Shown here in pieces: positions 1 through 5,291 of a DNA stretch of 5,291 nt. The stretch comes from Burkholderiaceae bacterium (GTDB lineage Bacteria; Pseudomonadota; Gammaproteobacteria; Burkholderiales; Burkholderiaceae_F). Below the pieces are notes generated by a model that had not been told where the DNA came from, ran no database searches, and saw only the letters and a program-made list of their open reading frames with translations. Positions within the stretch are counted from its first letter, which is position 1; every line of letters begins with the position of its first letter. Made by a program: the position numbers and the translations under genes. The stretch is taken from NCBI GenBank assembly GCA_013813185.1, contig JACCSD010000089.1, positions 1 through 5,291 of the forward strand. Reading direction: 5' to 3'.

Positions 1-266
1 AAGCAGCGAAGGCGCTGATCGAAACGCATCGCCTGCGATTGACGGCCGAGAAGCTCGGCGTCAAGAAGATCGATGCCTCGGCCGACGTGATCGTGATCCA
101 GTTCGTTCCAGACCCGCCGTTTGATACCGCCAAGCTGATTGCCCTGATGCAACGGTCGAAGACTATGCGCCTGGCGGGTCCGGAGCGATTGCGCATCGAA
201 GAAAAGACCGCGAATCTTGACGCACGGCTGCAGCGACTGCGCGAAGTGTTCAGGGCGATCGGTTGA
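1..266 (+). CDS. mfd: Transcription-repair coupling factor Mfd, C-terminal end (partial)
   Basis: This is the 3' end of an open frame that enters from the left edge (first full codon at position 3) and stops with TGA at 264-266. The ~88 visible residues match the last part of Mfd: an 'RLTAEKLGVKKIDA' stretch followed by 'VIQF', a 'LIALMQ' helix, the 'MRLAGPERLRI' strand and a final charged helix, laid out like the end of E. coli Mfd ('KLGIRKLEG', 'YRLDGPTRLKF'). In the family this is the C-terminal D7 (TRCF) domain, which packs on the UvrA-binding domain and holds free Mfd inactive. The full protein is a DNA translocase of about 1150 residues that removes stalled RNA polymerase and recruits UvrA. 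The helicase motifs lie outside the window, so the name rests on the C-terminal domain alone. A TTG at 39 lies inside this frame and is not a gene start. The stop overlaps the end of the minus-strand acetyltransferase relic. Confidence 0.9.
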   Translation, partial: AAKALIETHRLRLTAEKLGVKKIDASADVIVIQFVPDPPFDTAKLIALMQRSKTMRLAGPERLRIEEKTANLDARLQRLREVFRAIG

Positions 267-480
267 TCAACGATTTACGCAGGATGAACTTCGATCCGCC
301 GTCGGGAAAGCCATCGAGCCGGCATGCTGTCTCGTAACCGAGCCGGTAATAGAACTCGGGCGCCTGGAAGCTGAACGTATCGAGATAGATCAGCCGGCAG
401 CCGCGCTCGATCGCTGTCGCTTCGGGATTCCATCGCGAATCGTTTCGGCTTACTTGGAAGCGGTCGTAGGCTGATAGCCC
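250..480 (-). pseudogene. GNAT-family N-acetyltransferase, C-terminal relic without start
   Basis: Read on the minus strand, an open frame runs from just after an in-frame TGA (481-483) to a TGA at 250-252. From about 423 downward it encodes a clear GNAT C-terminus: 'RGCRLIYLDT', then 'FSFQAPEFYYRLGYE', then 'LDGFPDGGSKFILRKSL'. The LDTxSFQAxxFYxxLGYE block is the hallmark of a common GNAT subfamily of about 140 residues (motif B region and last strands). About 55 residues of it remain. The N-terminal strands and the acetyl-CoA pyrophosphate-binding loop (R/QxxGxG) are missing, and no ATG, GTG or TTG lies in frame ahead of the conserved part. The first ~19 codons (about 424-480) overlap the peptidase 3' end in another frame and show no GNAT similarity. 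The last five codons and stop overlap the end of mfd on the other strand. The conserved part has no stop or frameshift, which suggests recent truncation. An unusual expression route is possible but unlikely. Confidence 0.8.
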
Positions 481-2654
481 TCAATGCCCATCTGCCACAG
501 GAAAAACGTAAAGATGTCCGCCCGCTGCTGCAGCTGCTGCGCCTTCGTGCTGCCGACTCCGTGGCCGGCGTCGAAGTCGAGCCGCAGCAGTACCGGATTT
601 CTGCCGGCCGGCACTCCGGCCTGCGCAGCCATCAACCGCGCAGCGGTTTTGGTGCTGTGCCAGACCTCGACGCGCGGGTCATTCACTCCGTGCGTCAGCA
701 GGACGGCCGGATACTTTTTGCCATCGACGATCTGGTGATAGGTGCTCATCCCCAGCAGTGCCCGAAACCCCGCCTCATTCGTCCGCGTGCCGAACTCCGG
801 AATGTTGGGCACTCCGTTGGGGGTGACCTCGGCACGCACCGCGTCGAGCACGCCGACCACGGGCACGGCGGCGACGAAGAGGTCGGGCCGTTCGGTCATC
901 GCGCGGCCCACCAGAATGCCGCCCGCGCTACCGCCGAGAATGCCGAGCCGATCGGGACTGGTCCACTTCTGCGCGATCAACCATTCCGCGCAGGCGATGA
1001 AGTCCTTCCACGTATTCGGCTTGGTGGCCTGGAAGCCGCCCTTGTACCACTCCTGCCCGTAGACACCGCTACCACGCGGATTGGCGATCGCATAGACGCC
1101 GCCCGCATCGAGCCATGCCAGTCGGCTCACGCTGTAGAACGGTTCCTCGGTGATACCGTAACTCGCGTATCCGTAGAGGATCGTCGGATTGCGGCCGTCG
1201 AGCGTGGTGCCGCGCCTGTGAATGATCGACATCGGTACCATCGCGCCGTCGTGACTTTTCACTTTGACTTCGGTGGCCACCACGTCGGCCGGTGTGTCGA
1301 ACGGACCTTCGGGCTGCAGGCCTGAGTTGCGCACGCTGCCGTCGGCGGCCACCAGATAAATCTGGCGCGCACGGTTCCAGCCTTGCAACTCAAGCACCAG
1401 GCCGGGAAAGCGCGGATCAGCGGCGCCGAGCGCGCCTTCGTCGCCACTCAACTGGAACGAGCCTTCGACCGGCAGCTTGACCTCAACCACCGTGCCCTCA
1501 GCCGCGTGCGCGCGCTTGAACAGGCGCTTTACGTTGCCGTCGCGGGCTTCGATATAAAGAGCATCGGCTGCCGCGGTGATCCCGGTCACCACGCGGTCGC
1601 TTTGCGCCAGCAGCACCTGCGCGTCGGACAACTCGGGTTTCCTCAAGTCGATGCGCAACACCTGCGAGCGCGGTGCGCCCTTGTGCGACAGCAACGCGAG
1701 GGTATTGTTGAAGTAGGCCACGCCCGTTACTTCGTCGCGCGGGTCAATGATGCGCCGCCATTTCGGTTTGCCCGCCAGCACACCTGCTGCGGGCGCGACG
1801 AATAGCCCGATCTCACGTTGCGTGCCGTTGAACACTAAGCCGAGCGCCCAGCGCCCGTCATGCGTGACGCCCGCGATCGGAATTTCGGCCGGTCCAATTT
1901 CCACGCCTGGCACCCCGACCCCGAACACCGGCACGGCGCGCCCGACATCTGCGCCGCGCTTGATCATCAGCACCTGGCTCTTTTGATACTTCTCGGTCTC
2001 CGGCATGCCGGGCTTCAACTCCTGTAGCCGGTTGAAGAACAGCGTGCGGCTGTCGGGAGAAAAGCTGACGGTGGCGAAATCCGCGCGATCGATCGGTTGG
2101 CCAACGGCTTTGCCGGTCCGCGTGTCCAGCACGTGCAGCACCGCGGCTTCCGATCCCTGCGCCGAAAGGCCATAAGCCACCAAAGCGCCGCCCGGCGACG
2201 CGCTGTAGTAGTTGATCGCGTGCGGTTTGCCGGTGCGCTTCTCGACGGCTTCGGGATCGACCAGCACCCGGTCTTCACCGCGCAGGCCCTGGCGCATCAG
2301 CAACTTGAATTGATTCTGGCTGGCGCCACGCCGTTCCAGGAACCATCGATCGCCGGTTTCGCGCGCCACTTGCTTGACGCGCGAAGGAACGGCTTCCTCA
2401 TATTTGACGTTGCGATCGAACATCGTTTTCCTGCCGGGAATCCGCGCCAGCAAAGACATCGTGTAGTCGCTATGCGACTTCATCCATGCCGCAACCTCGG
2501 GCGACTTGACGTCTTCCAGCCACCGATAGGGATCCGGCACTTCAGTGCCGAAGAAAGTCTCGTTCGCGGGGCGGGCAGGCGGAGCCGTGGGCGTCTGCGC
2601 CAGCACACACGAACTGGCCCAAAGAGCCACGCCCAATATCAAAATTCGAATCAC
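450..2654 (-). CDS. Exported prolyl-oligopeptidase-family serine peptidase (S9)
   Basis: This 734-residue protein starts at GTG 2654 and ends with TAA at 450-452. Residues 1-19 form a short signal peptide (Arg3, hydrophobic core to Ala13, VLA|Q site), so it is probably periplasmic. The 'VPDPYRWLED' motif near residue 40 marks the N-terminal part of the family. A seven-bladed beta-propeller should span roughly 80-430, and the alpha/beta-hydrolase domain roughly 460-725. The catalytic triad reads Ser576 in GGSAGG, Asp659 in 'GVNDPRVEVWHS' and His698 in 'DAGHGVGS'. The Ser-Asp and Asp-His spacings (83 and 39) agree with mammalian POP (87 and 39), and Arg661 matches the substrate-binding Arg643 there. 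Family members cut short peptides after proline or basic residues; the true substrate is unknown. GGSAGG, rather than GGSNGG, and 'NPRGSGVYG', rather than the usual RGGGE, suggest a bacterial subfamily distinct from classical POP. It is transcribed away from serB. The long plus-strand frames across it are antisense shadows. Confidence 0.93.
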   Translation of the reverse strand: MIRILILGVALWASSCVLAQTPTAPPARPANETFFGTEVPDPYRWLEDVKSPEVAAWMKSHSDYTMSLLARIPGRKTMFDRNVKYEEAVPSRVKQVARETGDRWFLERRGASQNQFKLLMRQGLRGEDRVLVDPEAVEKRTGKPHAINYYSASPGGALVAYGLSAQGSEAAVLHVLDTRTGKAVGQPIDRADFATVSFSPDSRTLFFNRLQELKPGMPETEKYQKSQVLMIKRGADVGRAVPVFGVGVPGVEIGPAEIPIAGVTHDGRWALGLVFNGTQREIGLFVAPAAGVLAGKPKWRRIIDPRDEVTGVAYFNNTLALLSHKGAPRSQVLRIDLRKPELSDAQVLLAQSDRVVTGITAAADALYIEARDGNVKRLFKRAHAAEGTVVEVKLPVEGSFQLSGDEGALGAADPRFPGLVLELQGWNRARQIYLVAADGSVRNSGLQPEGPFDTPADVVATEVKVKSHDGAMVPMSIIHRRGTTLDGRNPTILYGYASYGITEEPFYSVSRLAWLDAGGVYAIANPRGSGVYGQEWYKGGFQATKPNTWKDFIACAEWLIAQKWTSPDRLGILGGSAGGILVGRAMTERPDLFVAAVPVVGVLDAVRAEVTPNGVPNIPEFGTRTNEAGFRALLGMSTYHQIVDGKKYPAVLLTHGVNDPRVEVWHSTKTAARLMAAQAGVPAGRNPVLLRLDFDAGHGVGSTKAQQLQQRADIFTFFLWQMGIEGYQPTTASK

Positions 2655-2665
2655 AGAAACCCCCC
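2655..2665 (-). promoter_or_regulatory. Probable ribosome binding site of the peptidase gene
   Basis: On the minus strand a run of six G (2660-2665) lies five bases ahead of the GTG at 2654. It resembles the GGAGG core with one mismatch. It supports GTG 2654 as the start, as does the well-formed signal peptide that begins there. No better start is seen: the other early in-frame candidates (TTG, GTG) fall inside the hydrophobic core. Confidence 0.4.
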
Positions 2666-2738
2666 GTTGAGGTAACGCGTTGCGCAGGTTAGCTCACGAG
2701 CGGCGCATGTTGGAACGGTCCCGCAATCTAAACTTCCG
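2655..2738. promoter_or_regulatory. Divergent intergenic region between peptidase gene and serB
   Basis: This 84-bp gap separates two divergent genes, so it must carry the peptidase promoter and probably the serB promoter. I find no convincing -35/-10 pair for either direction. On the plus strand TCTAAA at 2727-2732 matches the -10 consensus at four of six positions and would place transcription start near the serB ATG. A TTGGAA at 2710-2715 is too close to serve as its -35 element. No operator-like palindrome is obvious. Confidence 0.4.
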
Positions 2739-3605
2739 ATGATGAAGGATCTAGTGGTTCAAGGGCCGACGTTGTCGCCCGAAGCGCTCGACACGTTCAA
2801 AGTCGTTTGCATGCCGGAGCGGATCACGTTGTACCAACGCGCCGCGCGCTGTGTGACGGTTCGCGACGATGCCGAAACACGCAGGGCGGTGCAAGGATTG
2901 TCAGACTTCTGGAAGCTCGACAACGCGTTCGTCGATTCGAAGCTGCGCCTGTCCGATTTTCGCTTGCTCGTGCTCGACATGGATTCGACCCTGGTGAATA
3001 TCGAAACGCTCGACGAAGTGGCCGCGTTAGCTGGTAAGGGCGAACAGGTTGCGGCGATCACGGAGTCCGCGATGCGTGGCGAGGTCGATTACAAGGAAAG
3101 CCTGCGGCGTCGCGTGGCGATGCTGGCCGGGGTCGATGCGGAACTGCTCACCCGGGTCTACGACGAAAGGCTGGCGCTCAATGAAGGCGCTCCGCAACTC
3201 GTCTCCGAATGCCGCCGCCAAGGGCTGAAGATTCTGCTGGCGACCGGCGGCTTTACGTTCTTCACCGAACGCATCAAGGCGAAGCTGAAGATCGATTACA
3301 CGCGATCGAATGAGCTCGAGATCGTCGAAGGTCGGTTAACCGGCACAGTGACCGGCCCCAGCGGCGGCGAGATCGTCGATGCCGAAGGCAAGGCCCAGGC
3401 GGTGCGCGAAGCGTGTGCACAGATCGGGTGCGCGACGGCCAGGGCGATCGTCATCGGCGACGGCGCGAATGACCTAAAGATGATGCAACTGGCCGGAGTA
3501 TCGGTCGCCTATCGGGCAAAGCCGGTCGTACGAAAGCATGCGACGTATGCGTTGAGCTACAGCGGACTGGACGGCGCACTGAACTGGTTCTTGACCGACG
3601 CCTAA
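2739..3605 (+). CDS. serB: Phosphoserine phosphatase SerB
   Basis: This 288-residue HAD-superfamily enzyme hydrolyses O-phospho-L-serine to L-serine and phosphate, the last step of the phosphorylated serine pathway, in the cytoplasm with Mg2+. HAD motif I is 'DMDSTLV', with nucleophile Asp80 and acid/base Asp82. The substrate-binding Glu follows in 'IETLDE' (around 89-93), and the helical cap spans about 95-150. Motif II is 'ATGGFTFF' (Thr169, where most SerB proteins have Ser). Motif III is Lys218 in 'EGKAQ', and motif IV is 'GDGAND' (Asp241, Asp245). Residues 1-70 form the variable N-terminal domain found in proteobacterial SerB (ACT-like in other members), here beginning 'LVVQGP' as in Burkholderiales homologues. 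Two tandem ATG codons (2739 and 2742) are possible starts. The upstream frame closes at TAA 2673-2675 without another start, and no clear Shine-Dalgarno sequence precedes either ATG. The stop is TAA at 3603-3605. Confidence 0.96.
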   Translation: MMKDLVVQGPTLSPEALDTFKVVCMPERITLYQRAARCVTVRDDAETRRAVQGLSDFWKLDNAFVDSKLRLSDFRLLVLDMDSTLVNIETLDEVAALAGKGEQVAAITESAMRGEVDYKESLRRRVAMLAGVDAELLTRVYDERLALNEGAPQLVSECRRQGLKILLATGGFTFFTERIKAKLKIDYTRSNELEIVEGRLTGTVTGPSGGEIVDAEGKAQAVREACAQIGCATARAIVIGDGANDLKMMQLAGVSVAYRAKPVVRKHATYALSYSGLDGALNWFLTDA

Positions 3606-3636
3606 TTGGCAGCCCGGAACGATGGCGCGATATGCT
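3606..3636 (+). promoter_or_regulatory. Candidate promoter for the TPR lipoprotein gene
   Basis: TTGGCA at 3606-3611, right after the serB stop codon, matches the -35 consensus at five of six positions. It is followed by GATATG at 3629-3634 (17-bp spacer) or TATGCT at 3631-3636 (19-bp spacer, four of six -10 matches). This would let the lipoprotein gene be transcribed apart from serB. Neither -10 choice is strong, so read-through from serB across the 79-bp gap is equally possible. I see no terminator hairpin with a U-run in the gap. Confidence 0.3.
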
Positions 3637-3672
3637 GCAGGTGTGTCCTCGCGGCGCAAGTCGAGTGAGCCG

Positions 3673-3684
3673 AAAGGAGTAAGG
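3673..3684 (+). promoter_or_regulatory. Ribosome binding site that fixes the lipoprotein start
   Basis: AAAGGAG at 3673-3679 is a strong Shine-Dalgarno sequence five bases ahead of ATG 3685. It decides between this ATG and the in-frame ATG at 3622, which has no such site and would bury the signal peptide behind 21 extra residues. Confidence 0.8.
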
Positions 3685-4836
3685 ATGCGTAGTTGGACGA
3701 CTCTTGTGTGCGTACTGCTTGTGGCGTGCGCTAGCCCGTCACAGCAGCGCGTACCGCCGCCAGACTTCCTTTTCAAGGATGAAATTTTCGCAGCGCCTTC
3801 CGAGCGAATCGCCGCCGCCGATGTGTTCGCGTTAAGCGACGGGATGAAGTTTTATCTTCGGACGCAGATCGCCAGCCAGATGCGCCAGATAGGTTCGCCG
3901 CAAGGCTTGATCAACGCGCTCTACGAAAGAGATCAGCTACAACTGCATTACGACGCCAGCATTACCCGCAATGCTGCGCAGGCTTTTGACGCCCGCGCCG
4001 GAAATTGTCTTTCGCTGGTTGTCATGACCGCCGCTTTTGCAAAAGCGTTGGGGCTGCAGGTCACGTATCAGAGCGCCTATCTGGAGGAAACCTGGGGGCG
4101 TAGCGGCGACCTGCTTGTGCGCAGCGGGCATGTCAACCTGACTCTCGATAGAAAAATGGGCGATAGAAACACCGTTGCGGCTGCCAGCGCAATGACGATC
4201 GATTTTCTGCCCGCCGAGAGTCTGCGCGGGCTGCGGTCACGCGTCGTTTCGGAGGAGACGATCGTTGCGATGTACATGAACAACAAGGCCGTGGAAGCAC
4301 TCGTGGAAGGGCGTTCAGATGATGCGTACGCCTGGACGCGCGAGGCCGTCGTGCAGAGTCCGGAATATCTCGGCTCGCACAACACGCTGGGTGTTCTCTA
4401 TATGCGCCGGGGTGATCTGGCCCAGTCTGAAAGAGTTTTCAACTACCTTCTGGAACGTGAACCCAAGAATGCACGGGCGATGTCCAACCTGGCGCAGGTC
4501 TTCGCGCGTCAAGGACGCGGCGTGGAATCAGCGGCGTTGTTGCGCAGGTTGGCCGAGATAGAACCGGTCGCGCCGTTTCATTATTTCGATCGCGGTCTGG
4601 CCGCCATGGAACAAGAAGACTTCAGGCTCGCGAGAGATCTGTTCGCAAAAGAAGTGGCTCGCGCCGACTACCACGCTGAGTTTCACTTCTGGCTCGCCCT
4701 GGCCAATTACAAGCTGGGAGATATCGAACTGGCGAGAAAGCACTTGGCTCTTGCAGTGGACAACGGCGCAACGCGCAATGACCGCGCACTGTATGCAGCG
4801 AAACTCGCCTGGCTGCAGACGCACAAATTGCAGTAG
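3685..4836 (+). CDS. Lipoprotein with transglutaminase-like core and TPR repeats
   Basis: This 383-residue protein has a lipoprotein signal: Arg2, hydrophobic residues 5-14 and the lipobox L12-V13-A14-C15. Ala at +2 suggests sorting to the outer membrane. Residues ~35-195 look like a transglutaminase-like papain fold: Cys108 in 'RAGNCLSLVVMTAAFAKALG', His149 in 'RSGHVNLTL' and Asp173 in 'MTIDFLP' would make a Cys-His-Asp triad. Residues ~198-375 carry about five tetratricopeptide repeats, for example 'SHNTLGVLYMRRGDLAQSE' (231-249), 'AMSNLAQVFARQGR' (265-278) and 'FWLALANYKLGDIELARKHL' (335-354), which normally bind partner proteins. The fold could be a protease, amidase or cross-linking enzyme, or a non-catalytic binding module; I cannot name a substrate. 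ATG 3685 is chosen for its strong Shine-Dalgarno site and signal peptide; ATG 3622 would give 404 residues. It lies 79 bp after serB on the same strand, and its stop is 5 bp from that of the convergent DUF882 gene. Confidence 0.88.
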   Translation: MRSWTTLVCVLLVACASPSQQRVPPPDFLFKDEIFAAPSERIAAADVFALSDGMKFYLRTQIASQMRQIGSPQGLINALYERDQLQLHYDASITRNAAQAFDARAGNCLSLVVMTAAFAKALGLQVTYQSAYLEETWGRSGDLLVRSGHVNLTLDRKMGDRNTVAAASAMTIDFLPAESLRGLRSRVVSEETIVAMYMNNKAVEALVEGRSDDAYAWTREAVVQSPEYLGSHNTLGVLYMRRGDLAQSERVFNYLLEREPKNARAMSNLAQVFARQGRGVESAALLRRLAEIEPVAPFHYFDRGLAAMEQEDFRLARDLFAKEVARADYHAEFHFWLALANYKLGDIELARKHLALAVDNGATRNDRALYAAKLAWLQTHKLQ

Positions 4837-4841
4837 ACGGG

Positions 4842-5291
4842 CTAGGCCTTCTTGCGCGGGCGATCGATCCAGATGCGTTCATCGCCCGTATCGACGTGAA
4901 CGAAATTGCGGCCCGGATAGAACCCGGTGCCACCGCGCCCGAGAAGGCTCGCCATTCCTGCCAGCCTCACGTTCGACACTCCGCTGACGCTGATGTCGAC
5001 CGCCCTACCGACGATATGCCGCGAGTCGAGCGCGGCACCTTCGGTCCGCTGATTCGTTTTCGGTGTCCGATAGCCCGAGTGAATCCGCAGCGGCGCGTCG
5101 ATACCCGTACGCGCCAGCCATGTCTGGACCCCGCACAACACGTCGAGCAACCCATGGTTCATCGGAAAGACACGATCGGCCTGCATATCCCGCAATAGCC
5201 AGCAGATGTTCAGATACTGGTCGCGGTTATAGCCGCCGTTCGCCGTCCAGTACGTCGCTTCCAGTTGCTCGTCACCACGCAGCAGCTTGAG
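4842..5291 (-). CDS. DUF882/YcbK-like peptidoglycan peptidase (M15-type), C-terminal part (partial)
   Basis: The minus-strand frame is open from the right edge (5291) to a TAG at 4842-4844, giving 149 codons; the start and any signal sequence lie outside the window. It begins 'LKLLRGDEQLEATYWTANGG', continues with 'QYLNICWLLRDMQADRVFPM', then 'LRIHSGYRTPKTN', 'EGAALDSRHIVGRAVDI' and 'FVHVDTG'. This is the DUF882 (YcbK-like) family, related to M15 D-Ala-D-Ala carboxypeptidases and endopeptidases. The three expected zinc ligands are present: His of SRHxxGxAxD (codon 5016-5018), Asp of the same motif (4995-4997) and His of 'VHVD' (4896-4898). Family members are exported and act on cell-wall peptides; the E. 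coli relative MepK cuts meso-DAP cross-links. The TTG at 5195 is not the start, because family-conserved sequence continues upstream of it. About 30-50 residues are probably missing. The exact cleavage specificity cannot be read from this part. Confidence 0.88.
   Translation of the reverse strand, partial: LKLLRGDEQLEATYWTANGGYNRDQYLNICWLLRDMQADRVFPMNHGLLDVLCGVQTWLARTGIDAPLRIHSGYRTPKTNQRTEGAALDSRHIVGRAVDISVSGVSNVRLAGMASLLGRGGTGFYPGRNFVHVDTGDERIWIDRPRKKA

Noticed and set aside
450..480. Possible peptidase-acetyltransferase fusion by frameshift
   Set aside because: A -1 shift near the peptidase stop would enter the relic frame, but no slippery heptamer is seen and the peptidase ends at a normal family length, so a programmed fusion is not supported.
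275..484. Minus-strand 69-codon frame with an ATG near the acetyltransferase relic
   Set aside because: It lies in a different frame from the GNAT-like sequence and its translation resembles no family; the relic frame explains this DNA.
561..1325. Long plus-strand open frame (254 codons) across the peptidase gene
   Set aside because: It is antisense to a conserved catalytic domain, is rich in His, Arg and Ala as expected for a GC-rich shadow frame, and has no recognisable motif.
2097..2675. Plus-strand open frame (192 codons) over the peptidase 5' end
   Set aside because: It is antisense to the signal peptide and N-terminal domain of the peptidase, shows no family similarity and no ribosome binding site, and is best read as a codon-bias shadow.
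2679..2690. 12-bp repeat GTTGCGCAGGTT, also at 4539-4550
   Set aside because: One copy is intergenic and the other is inside the TPR coding region; a single 12-bp match in 5 kb of GC-rich DNA has no further context and is probably chance.
3622..3684. Upstream in-frame ATG extending the TPR lipoprotein by 21 residues
   Set aside because: It lacks a Shine-Dalgarno site and would place a charged stretch before the lipoprotein signal; ATG 3685 has a strong site and a clean signal peptide.
4842..5195. DUF882 gene as a complete 117-codon gene starting at TTG 5195
   Set aside because: The frame stays open to the window edge and the upstream codons encode family-like sequence (GDEQLEATYW, QYLNICWLL), so the gene is partial and its start is off the window.

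Overview
The window reads as an ordinary chromosomal segment of a GC-rich (roughly 60%) betaproteobacterium, probably of the Burkholderiales. The reasons are the character of the SerB protein (ending and HAD core like the Burkholderiales type), the Mfd C-terminus, and a lipoprotein/DUF882 pair typical of that group. The species cannot be fixed from the sequence.

Layout. Positions 1-266 (+) hold the last ~88 codons of mfd, the transcription-repair coupling factor. Tail to tail with it, on the minus strand (about 250-480), lies a feature that ordinary ORF calling misses: the C-terminal part of a GNAT acetyltransferase with no start codon and no N-terminal acetyl-CoA loop, so a gene relic. Directly upstream of the relic on the same strand is a complete gene for an exported prolyl-oligopeptidase-family serine peptidase (450-2654, -). 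An 84-bp divergent intergenic region separates it from serB (2739-3605, +), phosphoserine phosphatase, the last step of serine synthesis. serB is followed after 79 bp by a lipoprotein with a transglutaminase-like Cys-His-Asp core and C-terminal TPR repeats (3685-4836, +). It converges, with only 5 bp between stop codons, on the 3' part of a DUF882/YcbK-like (M15-type zinc) cell-wall enzyme gene that enters from the right edge (4842-5291, -).

How the genes work together. mfd (DNA repair) and serB (serine synthesis) are housekeeping genes. The peptidase and the acetyltransferase relic lie between them on the opposite strand and look like an accessory block that has since lost part of its DNA. 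The lipoprotein and the DUF882 protein are both envelope-type proteins, but they are convergent and share no visible promoter, so a functional link is only a guess. No mobile element, CRISPR array, tRNA, rRNA or convincing intrinsic terminator is visible. I do not see a new multi-gene system here; the most notable items are the acetyltransferase relic and the transglutaminase-like/TPR lipoprotein.
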